From positions 1-61,486 of the forward strand of contig DATLZR010000044.1 of NCBI GenBank assembly GCA_035573895.1: 61,486 nt of DNA. Reading direction: 5' to 3'. The stretch is from Blastocatellia bacterium. Lineage in GTDB: Bacteria > Acidobacteriota > Blastocatellia > HR10. Each line of letters begins with the position of its first letter. Within the stretch, counting starts at the first letter, position 1. Of this stretch, positions 33,766 through 42,874 are shown piece by piece. Below the pieces are notes generated by a model that saw nothing but the letters and a program-made list of their open reading frames with translations, was not told where the DNA came from and did no database searches. A program made the translations under genes and the position numbers.

Positions 33766-36588
33766 ATGTGGAGGCGTTGTGTGGTGGTACTTCTCGCGGT
33801 GATGATTGTTGCACCCCCGGCGTTTCTGTGGGCGCAAGAAATCACCGGCTACATCAATGGGCATGTCGTAGATGAAAAGGGTGATCCTGTAGCGGGGGTC
33901 AAGATTACGCTCACGAGTGCGGTCATTATGGGTGAACGCACGACTCAGACCAACGAACTCGGTTCCTATGTCTTCGCGGCGCTCCCCCCAGGATTGTACA
34001 CGCTGAAGTTCGAAGCGAGCGGCTTCAAGACGGTCATTCGAACCGATGTGGAAGTTAAGGTTGGATTCACGGCGACGATCAACGTGACGCTAGAAGTCGC
34101 GGCGCTTCAGGAAGCGGTGACGGTCGTAGGGGAGACCCCTGTGCTGGATGTGACGACCACGCAGGTCGGGATCAACTATACCGAGCGGTTGTTGAAAGAA
34201 CTGCCGACGGCCCGCGACATCTGGGTGACATTGGCGATGACGCCCGGCATCACCATGACCCGACATGATGTGGGTGGGGCGACGGCGGGAACTCAAACCG
34301 GCTACAGGAACTACGGAGCTTCGGGCCAGAACTGGCCCAACATTGATGGCGTCATCACGGCGGAAGGTTCGGCAGCGGCGGGATTCTATTACGACTTCGG
34401 CGCGTTCACCGAGATGCAAATCGTGGCCGGGTCCAAGAGCGCCGAGGTTCCCGTCCCGGGTACCTTCATCAACACGATCATCAAAACGGGAACCAACGAG
34501 TTCCACGGCGAACTCTACGTGGATTACGAGACCGAGCGGTTCAACTGGGATAACCTGAATGATCAGTTGCGGGCGTTGGGCTTTGTCCGTCCTCAGAAGA
34601 TCAAGCTCTACAACGACTGGAATGCCAACGCCGGGGGACGCATCATCCGGGATAAGCTGTGGTGGTTCGCCTCCTGGCGCGATCAACGCAATCACGCGGG
34701 GGCCCTGGGTTTTGTCTCTCCCAAGGGTGAAACGGACCTCTTCCCGACGCGACTGCAAAACCAGACCATCAAGCTGACCTATCAGCTCACGCCGAACAAT
34801 ACCATTCATTGGTTCGCCCAGGGAGGACGCAAGATTCAGCCCTACCGGAACTGGCTGGCCAACATTCCGGATCGCTTCACTGCACCCGATGCCGTGGCCA
34901 ATCAGGATTCCTGGTCCTGGGCCGGCAAGGTGCAGTGGGTGGCGACGCTCTCGCCCAAGATCCTGCTGGATGTCAATGTCGGCCACATGGGATATGACTG
35001 GCCCCAACGGCCTTACAGCCATCGGCCACGACAGCTCGATCTGAACAATTCGGCCTTTCAGATCGGTCCACCGGAAACGGCGTTTTTCCTCAACGAGCAA
35101 CGACGCTGGCAATGGCAGGGGAGTCTCTCCTGGCGCGTGGATAACTTCCTCGGCGGCAGTCACAACCTCAAGTTCGGTGCCTGGCGATTGCTGGAATTCC
35201 GACGGCGCATCGAGTTCGGCGTGTGGGAGGGCAATGCGCAGGACACCGTCTACGTGTTCCGGGGCTGCACCGGCGTTGCCCCGAACCTCTCCTGCGCTAC
35301 GGCCACTCCCGTGGAAATTCGCCAGTACAACTATCCCTGGTTCTTCCATCAGGGATTGCACACGACGGCGTTGTTCGCTCAGGACGGCTGGGAGCTGGGG
35401 CGTCATGTCCGGTTGAATCTCGGCGTGCGTCTGGATCGCTATCGGAACTTCTGGAGGGATCAGAAACAGCCCGCCGGACGCTTCCAGCAAGAGTTCGTCA
35501 TTCCCAAGAATGATGACGTCACCCACTTTACCAACGTCGCTCCGCGATTGAGCTTCACCTGGGATCTGTTCGGTGACACGAAGACCGTGCTGCGGTTGAG
35601 CTACGGACGCTACTACTTCAATCCCAGCACCGATCTCGTTGATCTGGTCAATCCTTCAACCCGGACGTTCAAACGCTACTCCTGGAACGATAAAAATGGA
35701 GATCGAGATTGGTCGCCGGACGAGCTGACGCTGATTGCCGTCGTGGGAGGTCAGAATCGCACGCTGGATCCCGACATCAAAAACTCCTACACGGATGAGT
35801 TCACCGCCGGTTTGGAGCGGGAGCTATTCCGCGACTTCTCTCTGCGCTTCAACTTCATCCGCAAATTTGAGAAAAGGCGCTGGAACAGCTTCCCCCTGAA
35901 TGCTCCTTTCTCGGCCTATAACATTCCGGTGACGGTGACGGATCCGGGGCGCGACGGTCAAACCGGCACGGCGGATGATCGCAAGCTCACCCTCTATGAT
36001 ATTGATGACCACACTCGGCTGACCAATCCTCGGTTCCTGGTCTCGAACGATCCGGGATTTCTCAACAACTATGTGGCTTATGAGATCGAAGCCTTCAAAC
36101 GGATGTCCCGTCGGTGGATGATCGTGACCGGCTACACCATCGAGAAGCTCAACGAAGGCACCAATGCGACTAATCCCAATGCGCTTCTGAACAGCACGCG
36201 CTCGACCTGGGAGTGGCTCTTCAAGCTGCAGGGCATTTACGAGCTACCGCGGGGCTTCCAGATCAGCAGCATCTTCAAGCACCAGCGGGGTGATCCCTAT
36301 CGGCGGACGCTCAGCGTCACGTTGCCCAATTTGCGAACGGTCACCGTTTTTGCCGAAGGGTTCGACACCGGTCTGCGGCTGCCCAACGTCAATCTCTGGG
36401 ATCTGCGGTTCACCAAGCGATTCCGCATCGCCGAGCGTCATCGGGTAGAGGCATCGCTGGACATCTTCAACACCCTCAACGCCAATACGACACTGACGCT
36501 GGTGACGACGACGGGTTCGCGCTTCGGTCAACCGCTTTCGATTTTGCCGCCGCGAGTCGCCCGGCTGGCGTTCCGCTATTCGTTCTAG
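33766..36588 (+). CDS. Oar-like TonB-dependent outer membrane receptor (receptor 2)
   Basis: A 940-residue outer membrane receptor. A signal peptide (VVVLLAVMIVAPPAFLWAQ) is followed by the carboxypeptidase-regulatory-like domain (INGHVVDEKGDPVAGVKITL, LYTLKFEASGFKTV) and a plug region with LLKELPTARDIWVTLAMTPG and PNIDGVITAEG. The barrel ends RVARLAFRYSF with a terminal aromatic residue. It is shorter than receptors 1 and 3. AAGGAGGTGA five bases before the ATG decides the start; an open reading to 33583 is not needed. Unlike receptors 1 and 3 it has a consensus -35/-10 promoter. DUF1028-TPR follows and may process the imported ligand. Confidence 0.92.
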   Translation: MWRRCVVVLLAVMIVAPPAFLWAQEITGYINGHVVDEKGDPVAGVKITLTSAVIMGERTTQTNELGSYVFAALPPGLYTLKFEASGFKTVIRTDVEVKVGFTATINVTLEVAALQEAVTVVGETPVLDVTTTQVGINYTERLLKELPTARDIWVTLAMTPGITMTRHDVGGATAGTQTGYRNYGASGQNWPNIDGVITAEGSAAAGFYYDFGAFTEMQIVAGSKSAEVPVPGTFINTIIKTGTNEFHGELYVDYETERFNWDNLNDQLRALGFVRPQKIKLYNDWNANAGGRIIRDKLWWFASWRDQRNHAGALGFVSPKGETDLFPTRLQNQTIKLTYQLTPNNTIHWFAQGGRKIQPYRNWLANIPDRFTAPDAVANQDSWSWAGKVQWVATLSPKILLDVNVGHMGYDWPQRPYSHRPRQLDLNNSAFQIGPPETAFFLNEQRRWQWQGSLSWRVDNFLGGSHNLKFGAWRLLEFRRRIEFGVWEGNAQDTVYVFRGCTGVAPNLSCATATPVEIRQYNYPWFFHQGLHTTALFAQDGWELGRHVRLNLGVRLDRYRNFWRDQKQPAGRFQQEFVIPKNDDVTHFTNVAPRLSFTWDLFGDTKTVLRLSYGRYYFNPSTDLVDLVNPSTRTFKRYSWNDKNGDRDWSPDELTLIAVVGGQNRTLDPDIKNSYTDEFTAGLERELFRDFSLRFNFIRKFEKRRWNSFPLNAPFSAYNIPVTVTDPGRDGQTGTADDRKLTLYDIDDHTRLTNPRFLVSNDPGFLNNYVAYEIEAFKRMSRRWMIVTGYTIEKLNEGTNATNPNALLNSTRSTWEWLFKLQGIYELPRGFQISSIFKHQRGDPYRRTLSVTLPNLRTVTVFAEGFDTGLRLPNVNLWDLRFTKRFRIAERHRVEASLDIFNTLNANTTLTLVTTTGSRFGQPLSILPPRVARLAFRYSF

Positions 36589-36610
36589 GCCGGGCGATAA
36601 CCGTGTCGCC

Positions 36611-36651
36611 GGGCGTCGGCGGCCTGACCGCCGCCAGGACCGCCGACGCCC
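36611..36651 (+). terminator. 12-bp hairpin downstream of receptor 2
   Basis: GGGCGTCGGCGG (36611-36622) pairs perfectly with 36640-36651 across 17 bases, 22 bases after the stop. It is very G+C rich and has no U-tract; probably a 3'-end hairpin of the receptor mRNA. Confidence 0.5.
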
Positions 36652-36686
36652 CCAGATGAAGATGATCTCGATGAGAGAATCGGCCA

Positions 36687-36700
36687 TGTGCCATGGCACA
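36687..36700. promoter_or_regulatory. 14-bp perfect palindrome upstream of DUF1028 gene
   Basis: TGTGCCATGGCACA is its own reverse complement and lies about 110 bp before the DUF1028 start. It could be an operator; no cognate regulator is known. Confidence 0.3.
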
Positions 36701-36746
36701 CCACGAGGGATGAGAATGGACCTCCCCGTCCGCGAATGAAAAGCGC

Positions 36747-36768
36747 CCACGGATGTTCCTATCCGTGG
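36747..36768. repeat. 8-bp hairpin CCACGGAT/ATCCGTGG
   Basis: Arms at 36747-36754 and 36761-36768 with a 6-base loop. The ACGGATG-type core resembles a widespread degenerate intergenic repeat; a looser relative is around 42942-43000. Confidence 0.35.
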
Positions 36769-36808
36769 AAATGTTTCATCCGCTGGCAGGGATTTTGAGG
36801 AGGGAAAA

Positions 36809-37810
36809 GTGCGACGGAGGAAGAATCGGCTCGTCCACGCTGAAACGTTCCTTGCGCTGCTGCTTTTATTCGTTCCATCCCTTCAGTTGGCGGAGAAAGA
36901 CCCGGACGATCTCCTCTCCACATTTTCCATCGTCGCCTATGATCCCGACAACAAAGAGTGGGGCGTGGCCGTGCAGTCGAAGTTCTTTAACGCTGCAGCC
37001 ATCGTTCCCTGGGCGAAGGCCGGCGTCGGCGCCATTGCCACGCAAGCGTTCGCCAACTACTCCTACGGCCCGGAAGGACTCAAGCTGCTCGAGCAGGGGC
37101 TCAGTGCTTCCGAAGTCGTCAAGAGATTGACCGAGGCCGATCCCGAACGCGACCGGAGGCAACTGGCCGTCATTGACGCGCGGGGCACGGTGGAAACCTT
37201 CACCGGATCGAAGTGCACGCCCTGGGCGGGAGCCATCAAGGGGAAGTATTACAGCGCCCAGGGAAATATCCTCGTCGGCCAGCAGGTCGTTCAGGCGATG
37301 GGAAAAGCCTTCGAGGAAACCAGAGGTGATCTGGCTGACCGCCTCGTCGCTGCACTGGCGGCAGGGCAAGCCGCTGGAGGCGATGCGCGCGGAAAGCAAT
37401 CGGCTGGCCTGCTGGTCGTACGAGCCGGAGCCGGGTTCGCGGGAACGGATCGCTACATTGATCTGCGCGTGGACGATCATCCGGAACCGATCGAAGAACT
37501 GCAACGCCTGCTCCGCCGCTACCGGTTGACGCTGAAACTTTATCGCGCATTCTCCCTGGAACAGGAGGGAAAGATCACCGAAGCCATCCGCCTCGTTCGA
37601 GAGGTCGTGGAAAAAGATCCTCAGGACGGCGATGTGCACTATCGTCTGGCGGCGTTGCTGGCCAGGACGGGAGACAAACCGGCGGCTCTCGCGGAACTGG
37701 AGAAGGCGCTCACGCTCAACCGCCCCCTGGCGCTCCTTGTCACGCATAACCCGGCATTTGACAGTCTCAGAAATGAGCCCGCCTATCAAAAGTTGATGGC
37801 GGGAAGGTAG
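36809..37810 (+). CDS. Secreted DUF1028 (Ntn-hydrolase-like) protein with C-terminal TPR
   Basis: A 333-residue protein with an N-terminal hydrophobic signal (FLALLLLFVPSLQLA). The DUF1028 domain (about 37-245) shows TFSIVAYDPDNKEWGVAVQS, AKAGVGAIATQAFANYSYGP, CTPWAGAIKGKYYSAQGNIL and DLRVDDHPEPIEEL, the usual family blocks. About two TPR units follow (EGKITEAIRLVREVVEKDP, HYRLAALLARTGDKPAAL). DUF1028 proteins are thought to be Ntn-hydrolase-like and are often near peptidases. The start is a GTG behind GAGGAGGGA. It is placed between two TonB receptors, consistent with handling imported peptides. Confidence 0.82.
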   Translation: MRRRKNRLVHAETFLALLLLFVPSLQLAEKDPDDLLSTFSIVAYDPDNKEWGVAVQSKFFNAAAIVPWAKAGVGAIATQAFANYSYGPEGLKLLEQGLSASEVVKRLTEADPERDRRQLAVIDARGTVETFTGSKCTPWAGAIKGKYYSAQGNILVGQQVVQAMGKAFEETRGDLADRLVAALAAGQAAGGDARGKQSAGLLVVRAGAGFAGTDRYIDLRVDDHPEPIEELQRLLRRYRLTLKLYRAFSLEQEGKITEAIRLVREVVEKDPQDGDVHYRLAALLARTGDKPAALAELEKALTLNRPLALLVTHNPAFDSLRNEPAYQKLMAGR

Positions 37811-37882
37811 CCGGTTCGACGACCCTGATTTCAGTCGCGCACATACGGGTGACTCTCACGGCGCACTTTCGGCCCAAGGAAA

Positions 37883-37897
37883 TGGCTCTTCCTTTGC
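37883..37897 (+). promoter_or_regulatory. Candidate sigma-54 (-24/-12) promoter of TonB receptor 3
   Basis: TGGCTCTTCCTTTGC has TGGC and TTGC at the sigma-54 spacing (GG 37884-37885, GC 37896-37897, 10 bp between). The start of transcription would be near 37909, about 120 bases before the receptor ATG at 38031. Confidence 0.45.
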
Positions 37898-37935
37898 CGT
37901 TTCCGGAGGATGCTCTGCAACGAGAAAGGGTCTGC

Positions 37936-37952
37936 TCCCTGCCTGGCAGGGA
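37936..37952. repeat. 17-bp palindrome in receptor 3 leader
   Basis: TCCCTGCC and GGCAGGGA flank a single central base at 37944. It lies in the predicted leader of receptor 3 and could be an operator; as DNA it is a perfect dyad of 8-bp arms. Confidence 0.35.
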
Positions 37953-38030
37953 AAGGACTGAGTCAGTCGCCCGTCGGCCGGCCCCAGACATCGTTTTCAA
38001 AACACTCATCCCAGACAGGAGGTGAAAGCG

Positions 38031-41000
38031 ATGACACGCCAGGTGAGGTCTCTGATCTGCTGTGGTCTTCTGCTGGGGCTGTGGATGCTCGCGTCGCCGT
38101 CTCCGGCAACAGGGCAAACAGCCACAGGTACGATTACGGGAACGATTCGAGATGAAACCGGGGCGGTGGTTCCGGGAGCCACCATCACCGTGACGAATGT
38201 CAGGACCGGCTCGACGCGCGTGGGCGTGGCCGATGAAGCGGGTCGGTACGAAATTCCGCTGCTTCCGCCGGGAGAATATCACGTCGCCGCCGAAATGCAG
38301 GGGTTCAAGAAAGAAGTGCGCGTGGGCATTCTGCTTCAGGTCCAGCAAATCCTCACGGTGGATTTAACTCTGCGCGTCGGGCAGATCACCGAAGAAGTCA
38401 TGGTCACCGGCGAAGTTTCGCTCGTCGAGAGTAAAAGCTCGTCCGTGGGCAGCGTCATTGATGAGAAGCGGGTGGCTGAGCTGCCTTTGAATGGTCGCGA
38501 GGTGCTCCAATTGAATCTCCTGGTTCCCGGCGTCGTTCCGGCCATTCGCGGGTCTCAACTGGGGACGCAGGGCGGAGCCATTTACGCCCACGGAATGCGC
38601 GAGCACTCGAATTCCTTTTATCTCGACGGCATAGACCAGACCGATCGGGCCATCGGGCAGTTCTCCGTCAGCCCGATCATTGATACGGTCCGCGAATTTC
38701 GCCTCCAATCGGCGCGCTATTCAGCCGAGTTCGGACGGGCGGCCGGCGCTCAGATGAACGTGGTAAGTAAGTCGGGAACGAACACATTTCATGGGTCGGT
38801 CTTCTGGTTCTTGCGCAACGATGTGGTGGCCGCGCGAAATTTCTTCCAACCCAAGGATCTTCCCAAGCCCCCGTTCAAGCGGAATCAATTTGGTTTCACC
38901 CTGGGCGGACCGGTGGTGAAAAATCACAACTTCTTCTTCGTCGGATTTGAGGGGACGCGGCTGCGCAATGTGACCACGCGCGTGGGGCGCGTGCCGACGC
39001 CGGAGATGGTGCGGGGCGATTTCTCGGCGTTGCTCCCGGGCACCGTCATCAAAGATCCGCTCACGGGCCAACCGTTTCCGGGAAACATCATCCCGCGGGA
39101 GCGGATGAGTCGGATCGGTCAACGGGTGGCGTCGGTTTACCCGGCGCCGAATCAGAGGGATCCGATTCGGAATTACCTCTCGTCGCCGCCCAATCGGGAT
39201 GATGTAGATCGCTTCTTCGTGCGCATTGACCACGAGTTTTCCGAAAAGGATAAGCTGTTCGCCCGCTACGCCATTGATGACTTCGACAAGTTTTTCGGCA
39301 TCAACTTGTTTGGCGGCCCGTCCATCCTCCCCGGCTTCGGGCGACTGGATCAGTCTCGATTTCAGAGTCTCGGAGGGGGATTCATTCACGTCTTCAGCAG
39401 CACTGTCATCAATGAAGTCCGCATCGGCTATACCCGCTGGACGCTCAACTATCGCCCCGAAGAACAACGGAGCATGGTCAAGGAGCTGGGCATCCCCGGC
39501 CTCACGGACCTGCCGCGTAATACCGGCTGGCCGCTCTTTTCCATCAGCGGCTTTGCCGCCATCGGGGATGCAACGAACCTCCCGCAAGGGGGACCGGGCG
39601 TCACCTATCAGTTCTCCGAAGCGCTTCACATCCTCCGGGGGAAACACACGCTCAAGCTGGGGGCGGATTTGTGGAAATATCGCTTCGGCAATTTCTTCCT
39701 GGATGCTTCGGCTCGTGGATCATTCACCTTCACCGGCCAGTTCACCGGCCATCCGATTGCCGATCTTCTCCTGGGAATTCCCGTGCAGAGCTTCCGGGGC
39801 GTGGGCGCGTCGGATTTCACCAATTTCCAACAGTCGTACGACTTTTACGTCCAGGATGACTGGAAGGTGACGCCGAGATTGACGCTCAACCTGGGATTGC
39901 GATACGAGTACAACACGCCCTACATCGAGAAGAAGGATCGCTTCACCAACTTCTATATCAATCCTCCCCGGCTGGTCCTGGCGGGTCGGGACGGCGTCTC
40001 CCGTTCCACCTATGATGACGATCCCAACAATCTGGGTCCGCGCTTTGGCTTCGCCTATGACGTGATGGGGGATGGCAAGATGGCTCTTCGCGGAGGCTAT
40101 GGGATTTACTACGACCGCACGATCTTGAATACGATTCTGGGTCTGCGCCTCAACCCGCCCCACTACGAATTCAATCTCTTCCTCAGCGATCCGACGGTTC
40201 CGCGATTGACGCTGGAGAATCCCTTCCCGGCCGGAGCGGGCATCCCGCTTCTTCCCTCCCCGTCTTTCTTCGCCAAAGATTTTCGCGACGGATATGTGCA
40301 GCAGTGGAGCTTGAACATCCAGCGGCAGATGATCGGAGATTTGCTCGTGGAGATCGGTTACGTGGGATCGAAAGGGACGCACCTGTATCGGCAGCGCCAA
40401 CTGAATCAGCCGAAACCGGCTCCGGGTCCGGTTCAACCGCGTCGGCCCTTCCCGCAGTTTGGCAGCATCAACGGCATTGAATCGAGCGGGCACTCCACCT
40501 ACCACTCGTTCCAGCTCAAAGCCGACAAACGATTCTCGAAGAATTACGGGTTCCTTCTGGCCTACACGTTTGCTAAGTCCATTGACTCGAACTCGGCGTA
40601 TGCCGGTAACGCCCACACGACAAACAACGCTCAAGACGGTAACAACCTTCGCGCAGAGAAGGGACTCTCGTCCTTCGACATGAGACATCGGTTCTCGCTG
40701 AGCTACATCATCCAGTTGCCGTTTGGGCAGGGTCAGGCGTATTTGAGTAACGTCACCGGCTTTGTCGGTCAGCTCGTTTCCGGCTGGGAGATCACCGGCA
40801 TCACGACCCTGCAATCGGGCACGCCGTCGGATCCGCAACTGACCATTGACCGCAGCAACACCGGCATCTTCCGCGACCGTCCGAATCGGGTGGGCGATCC
40901 CAAGCTGGATAAAGCCACGCCCGATCAGTTCTGGAACCCGGCGGCCTTTGTGCTGCAACCCCAGTTCAGCTTCGGCAATGCGGGGCGAAATGTCCTGCCC

Positions 41001-41213
41001 GGACCGAACTGGATCAACTTCGATCTTTCGATTCTCAAGAACACTCAGATTCACGAGAAAATCAACCTTCAGTTTCGTACCGAGTTCTTCAATCTCTTCA
41101 ACCATCCGAACTTCTTCAATCCCGAGCGGTTCGTGGATACGGCCCTCTTTGGCAAGGTGACTGCCGCGGCCGATCCCCGGCTGATTCAGTTCGGGTTGAA
41201 GCTGATCTTTTGA
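38031..41213 (+). CDS. Oar-like TonB-dependent outer membrane receptor (receptor 3)
   Basis: A 1060-residue outer membrane receptor. A signal peptide (CCGLLLGLWMLASPSPATGQ) is followed by the carboxypeptidase-regulatory-like domain (GTIRDETGAVVPGATITVTN, YHVAAEMQGFKKEV), a plug (KRVAELPLNGREVLQLNLL, SNSFYLDGIDQTD, SARYSAEFGRAAGAQMNV) and a barrel ending RLIQFGLKLIF. AGGAGGTG overlaps a potential GTG start at 38022, so the ATG at 38031, correctly spaced from it, is chosen. The LPLNGR and SAEFGRAAGA blocks are typical of acidobacterial Oar proteins. The M20-like protein and a BNR protein follow, so the three may form one uptake and processing set. Confidence 0.93.
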   Translation: MTRQVRSLICCGLLLGLWMLASPSPATGQTATGTITGTIRDETGAVVPGATITVTNVRTGSTRVGVADEAGRYEIPLLPPGEYHVAAEMQGFKKEVRVGILLQVQQILTVDLTLRVGQITEEVMVTGEVSLVESKSSSVGSVIDEKRVAELPLNGREVLQLNLLVPGVVPAIRGSQLGTQGGAIYAHGMREHSNSFYLDGIDQTDRAIGQFSVSPIIDTVREFRLQSARYSAEFGRAAGAQMNVVSKSGTNTFHGSVFWFLRNDVVAARNFFQPKDLPKPPFKRNQFGFTLGGPVVKNHNFFFVGFEGTRLRNVTTRVGRVPTPEMVRGDFSALLPGTVIKDPLTGQPFPGNIIPRERMSRIGQRVASVYPAPNQRDPIRNYLSSPPNRDDVDRFFVRIDHEFSEKDKLFARYAIDDFDKFFGINLFGGPSILPGFGRLDQSRFQSLGGGFIHVFSSTVINEVRIGYTRWTLNYRPEEQRSMVKELGIPGLTDLPRNTGWPLFSISGFAAIGDATNLPQGGPGVTYQFSEALHILRGKHTLKLGADLWKYRFGNFFLDASARGSFTFTGQFTGHPIADLLLGIPVQSFRGVGASDFTNFQQSYDFYVQDDWKVTPRLTLNLGLRYEYNTPYIEKKDRFTNFYINPPRLVLAGRDGVSRSTYDDDPNNLGPRFGFAYDVMGDGKMALRGGYGIYYDRTILNTILGLRLNPPHYEFNLFLSDPTVPRLTLENPFPAGAGIPLLPSPSFFAKDFRDGYVQQWSLNIQRQMIGDLLVEIGYVGSKGTHLYRQRQLNQPKPAPGPVQPRRPFPQFGSINGIESSGHSTYHSFQLKADKRFSKNYGFLLAYTFAKSIDSNSAYAGNAHTTNNAQDGNNLRAEKGLSSFDMRHRFSLSYIIQLPFGQGQAYLSNVTGFVGQLVSGWEITGITTLQSGTPSDPQLTIDRSNTGIFRDRPNRVGDPKLDKATPDQFWNPAAFVLQPQFSFGNAGRNVLPGPNWINFDLSILKNTQIHEKINLQFRTEFFNLFNHPNFFNPERFVDTALFGKVTAAADPRLIQFGLKLIF

Positions 41214-41223
41214 GGAGAACGAA

Positions 41224-41292
41224 GTAGCGCGGATTTTCTAGTCTGCGAAAATCACGGGGCGAAAAAATCGCCGGCTGGAAAGCCCGCGCTAC
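41224..41292. repeat. REP-like palindromic element, copy A
   Basis: A 69-bp element opening GTAGCGCGG and closing CCGCGCTAC. The 24-base arms match at 19 positions, and three of the five differences would be G-U pairs in RNA. Its right arm shares 22 of 24 bases with copy B at 56815-56867. The GTAG end is typical of REP elements. Confidence 0.6.
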
Positions 41293-41320
41293 AGGCAATT
41301 ATTTTCAAGGGAGGACGACG

Positions 41321-42874
41321 ATGAATCTCACACGCAAACAGTTTATCGAATTCAGCGGCAAAGCGGTGCTGGGCGCCGGCGTCATGCCCAGCTTCTTCCA
41401 TTTTCTCGAAGCCCCGCGCGGCTTCATCGAGGACATCCTGGAATCGCCTCGCATCAAGAAGATTCACAAATACATCGAGGACCATAAGGCCGAACACATC
41501 GCCAAAGTGCAGCGCGATCTGCGTCAGCCGTCGGTCAGCAGTTGGAACATGGGCATCACCGAGATGGCCGAGCTGATGAAAGAGTCGTTCAAGGAGATCG
41601 GCTGCAAGGAAGCCGAACTGGTCAAAACCGATGGCAATCCGGGCGTCTGGGCCTGGTACGATGCCGGAGCCCGGAAGACCATCTCCCGCTACATGATGTA
41701 CGATACGCAACCGTTCAACGAGAAGGAGTGGTCGTCGCCGCCCCTCGCGGCCAATATCGTGAAGATGGATCCGTTTGGCGATGTCATCATCGCGCGCGGC
41801 GCGATCAATTCCAAAGGGCCCAATCGGCTCTTCCTCAATGCCTGCGAGGCGATCATCGCCTGTGAAGGAAAGCTCCCGGTCAACATCATGTTCACCTGCG
41901 ATGGCGAGGAAGAACAGGGAAGCCCTCATTTCCATCAGGTGCTCGCTCCCTACATTGACCGGCTGAAGACGTGCAATGCGCACCTCGGCGCCGGTCCCTC
42001 GCAGAATCGAGATGGGTTCGTCAACATGTCGCTCGGCAATAAAGGAATCGCCTACGTGGAGCTGGAATGTCACGGGGCGCGATGGGGGCGAGGGCCGCAG
42101 CGGATGCCGATTCACTCCAGTCGCAAAGCGATTCTCGACAGTCCCGTCTGGCGGCTCATCAAAGCGCTCTCCAGCATGGTGGACGAAACGGGCAATCGCA
42201 TCCTCATTGACGGATACTATGATGCCATTGTGCCGCCGACCGAGGAGGAGGAGATGCTCGTCAATACGCTGATTGCGCGATTCGGCGACCGGGCGCTTGC
42301 TTCCGAGCGGGAGAACGTCAAAGTCTGGATGAACAACTGGACGGCCGCCGAAGCCATTCGCCATCTCGTCTTCGACACGACGCTCAACATCAACGGCATC
42401 TGGGCGGGCTACACCGGTCCCGGTTCGGCGACGATTCTGCCGGAGAAAGCGGCGGTGAAAATTGATAGTCGGCTCGTCCCCAACCAGGTCATTGACGAGC
42501 AGATCAAGCTCATTCGCCAGCACCTGGACAAACACGGCTTCAGCGACATCAAGATGACCAAGCTCGGCGGCGGCGATGAATGGTCGCGCACGAGCGTTCG
42601 CGCGCCGGTCGTCCAAGCCGTGCTGGCCGTCTACAAATATTACGGCATCGAACCGGCCATCTGGCCGCGCTCGGCGGGCTCCAGCCCCGAAGCGCAATAC
42701 ACCCGACCGCCGCTCAATCTCCCGGCCTGTTCGGGCGGTCTCGGTCACGGCAGCCGTGCCCACGCCATTGACGAGTATCTGGTCATCGAGGGGAACGATC
42801 GCGTCGCCGGTCTGGTGAAAGCCGAGCAGTCCATCGTAGACATTTTATTCGTCTACGCTAATTGGCCGGAGTAA
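41321..42874 (+). CDS. M20-family metallopeptidase-like protein with altered metal site, Tat-like N-terminus
   Basis: A 517-residue protein of the M20 (carnosinase/ArgE-like) fold. The N-terminus TRKQFIEFSGKAVLGAG resembles a Tat signal with only one of the two arginines. The usual GH-x-D-x-x-P is YMMYDTQP at 124-131 (His replaced by Met126), and R-G-A-x-D-x-K-G-P is RGAINSKGP at 159-167 (bridging Asp replaced by Asn163). The catalytic/metal glutamates are kept (DGEEEQGSP), as is the C-terminal SRAHAIDE histidine. It may be a divergent hydrolase or a non-catalytic binder. A GGGAGG precedes the ATG. It follows receptor 3, consistent with peptide handling. Confidence 0.82.
   Translation: MNLTRKQFIEFSGKAVLGAGVMPSFFHFLEAPRGFIEDILESPRIKKIHKYIEDHKAEHIAKVQRDLRQPSVSSWNMGITEMAELMKESFKEIGCKEAELVKTDGNPGVWAWYDAGARKTISRYMMYDTQPFNEKEWSSPPLAANIVKMDPFGDVIIARGAINSKGPNRLFLNACEAIIACEGKLPVNIMFTCDGEEEQGSPHFHQVLAPYIDRLKTCNAHLGAGPSQNRDGFVNMSLGNKGIAYVELECHGARWGRGPQRMPIHSSRKAILDSPVWRLIKALSSMVDETGNRILIDGYYDAIVPPTEEEEMLVNTLIARFGDRALASERENVKVWMNNWTAAEAIRHLVFDTTLNINGIWAGYTGPGSATILPEKAAVKIDSRLVPNQVIDEQIKLIRQHLDKHGFSDIKMTKLGGGDEWSRTSVRAPVVQAVLAVYKYYGIEPAIWPRSAGSSPEAQYTRPPLNLPACSGGLGHGSRAHAIDEYLVIEGNDRVAGLVKAEQSIVDILFVYANWPE

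Noticed and set aside
41252-42763. 503-codon minus-strand reading
   Set aside because: Antisense to the M20-family gene, whose frame has clear family motifs and a ribosome binding site.
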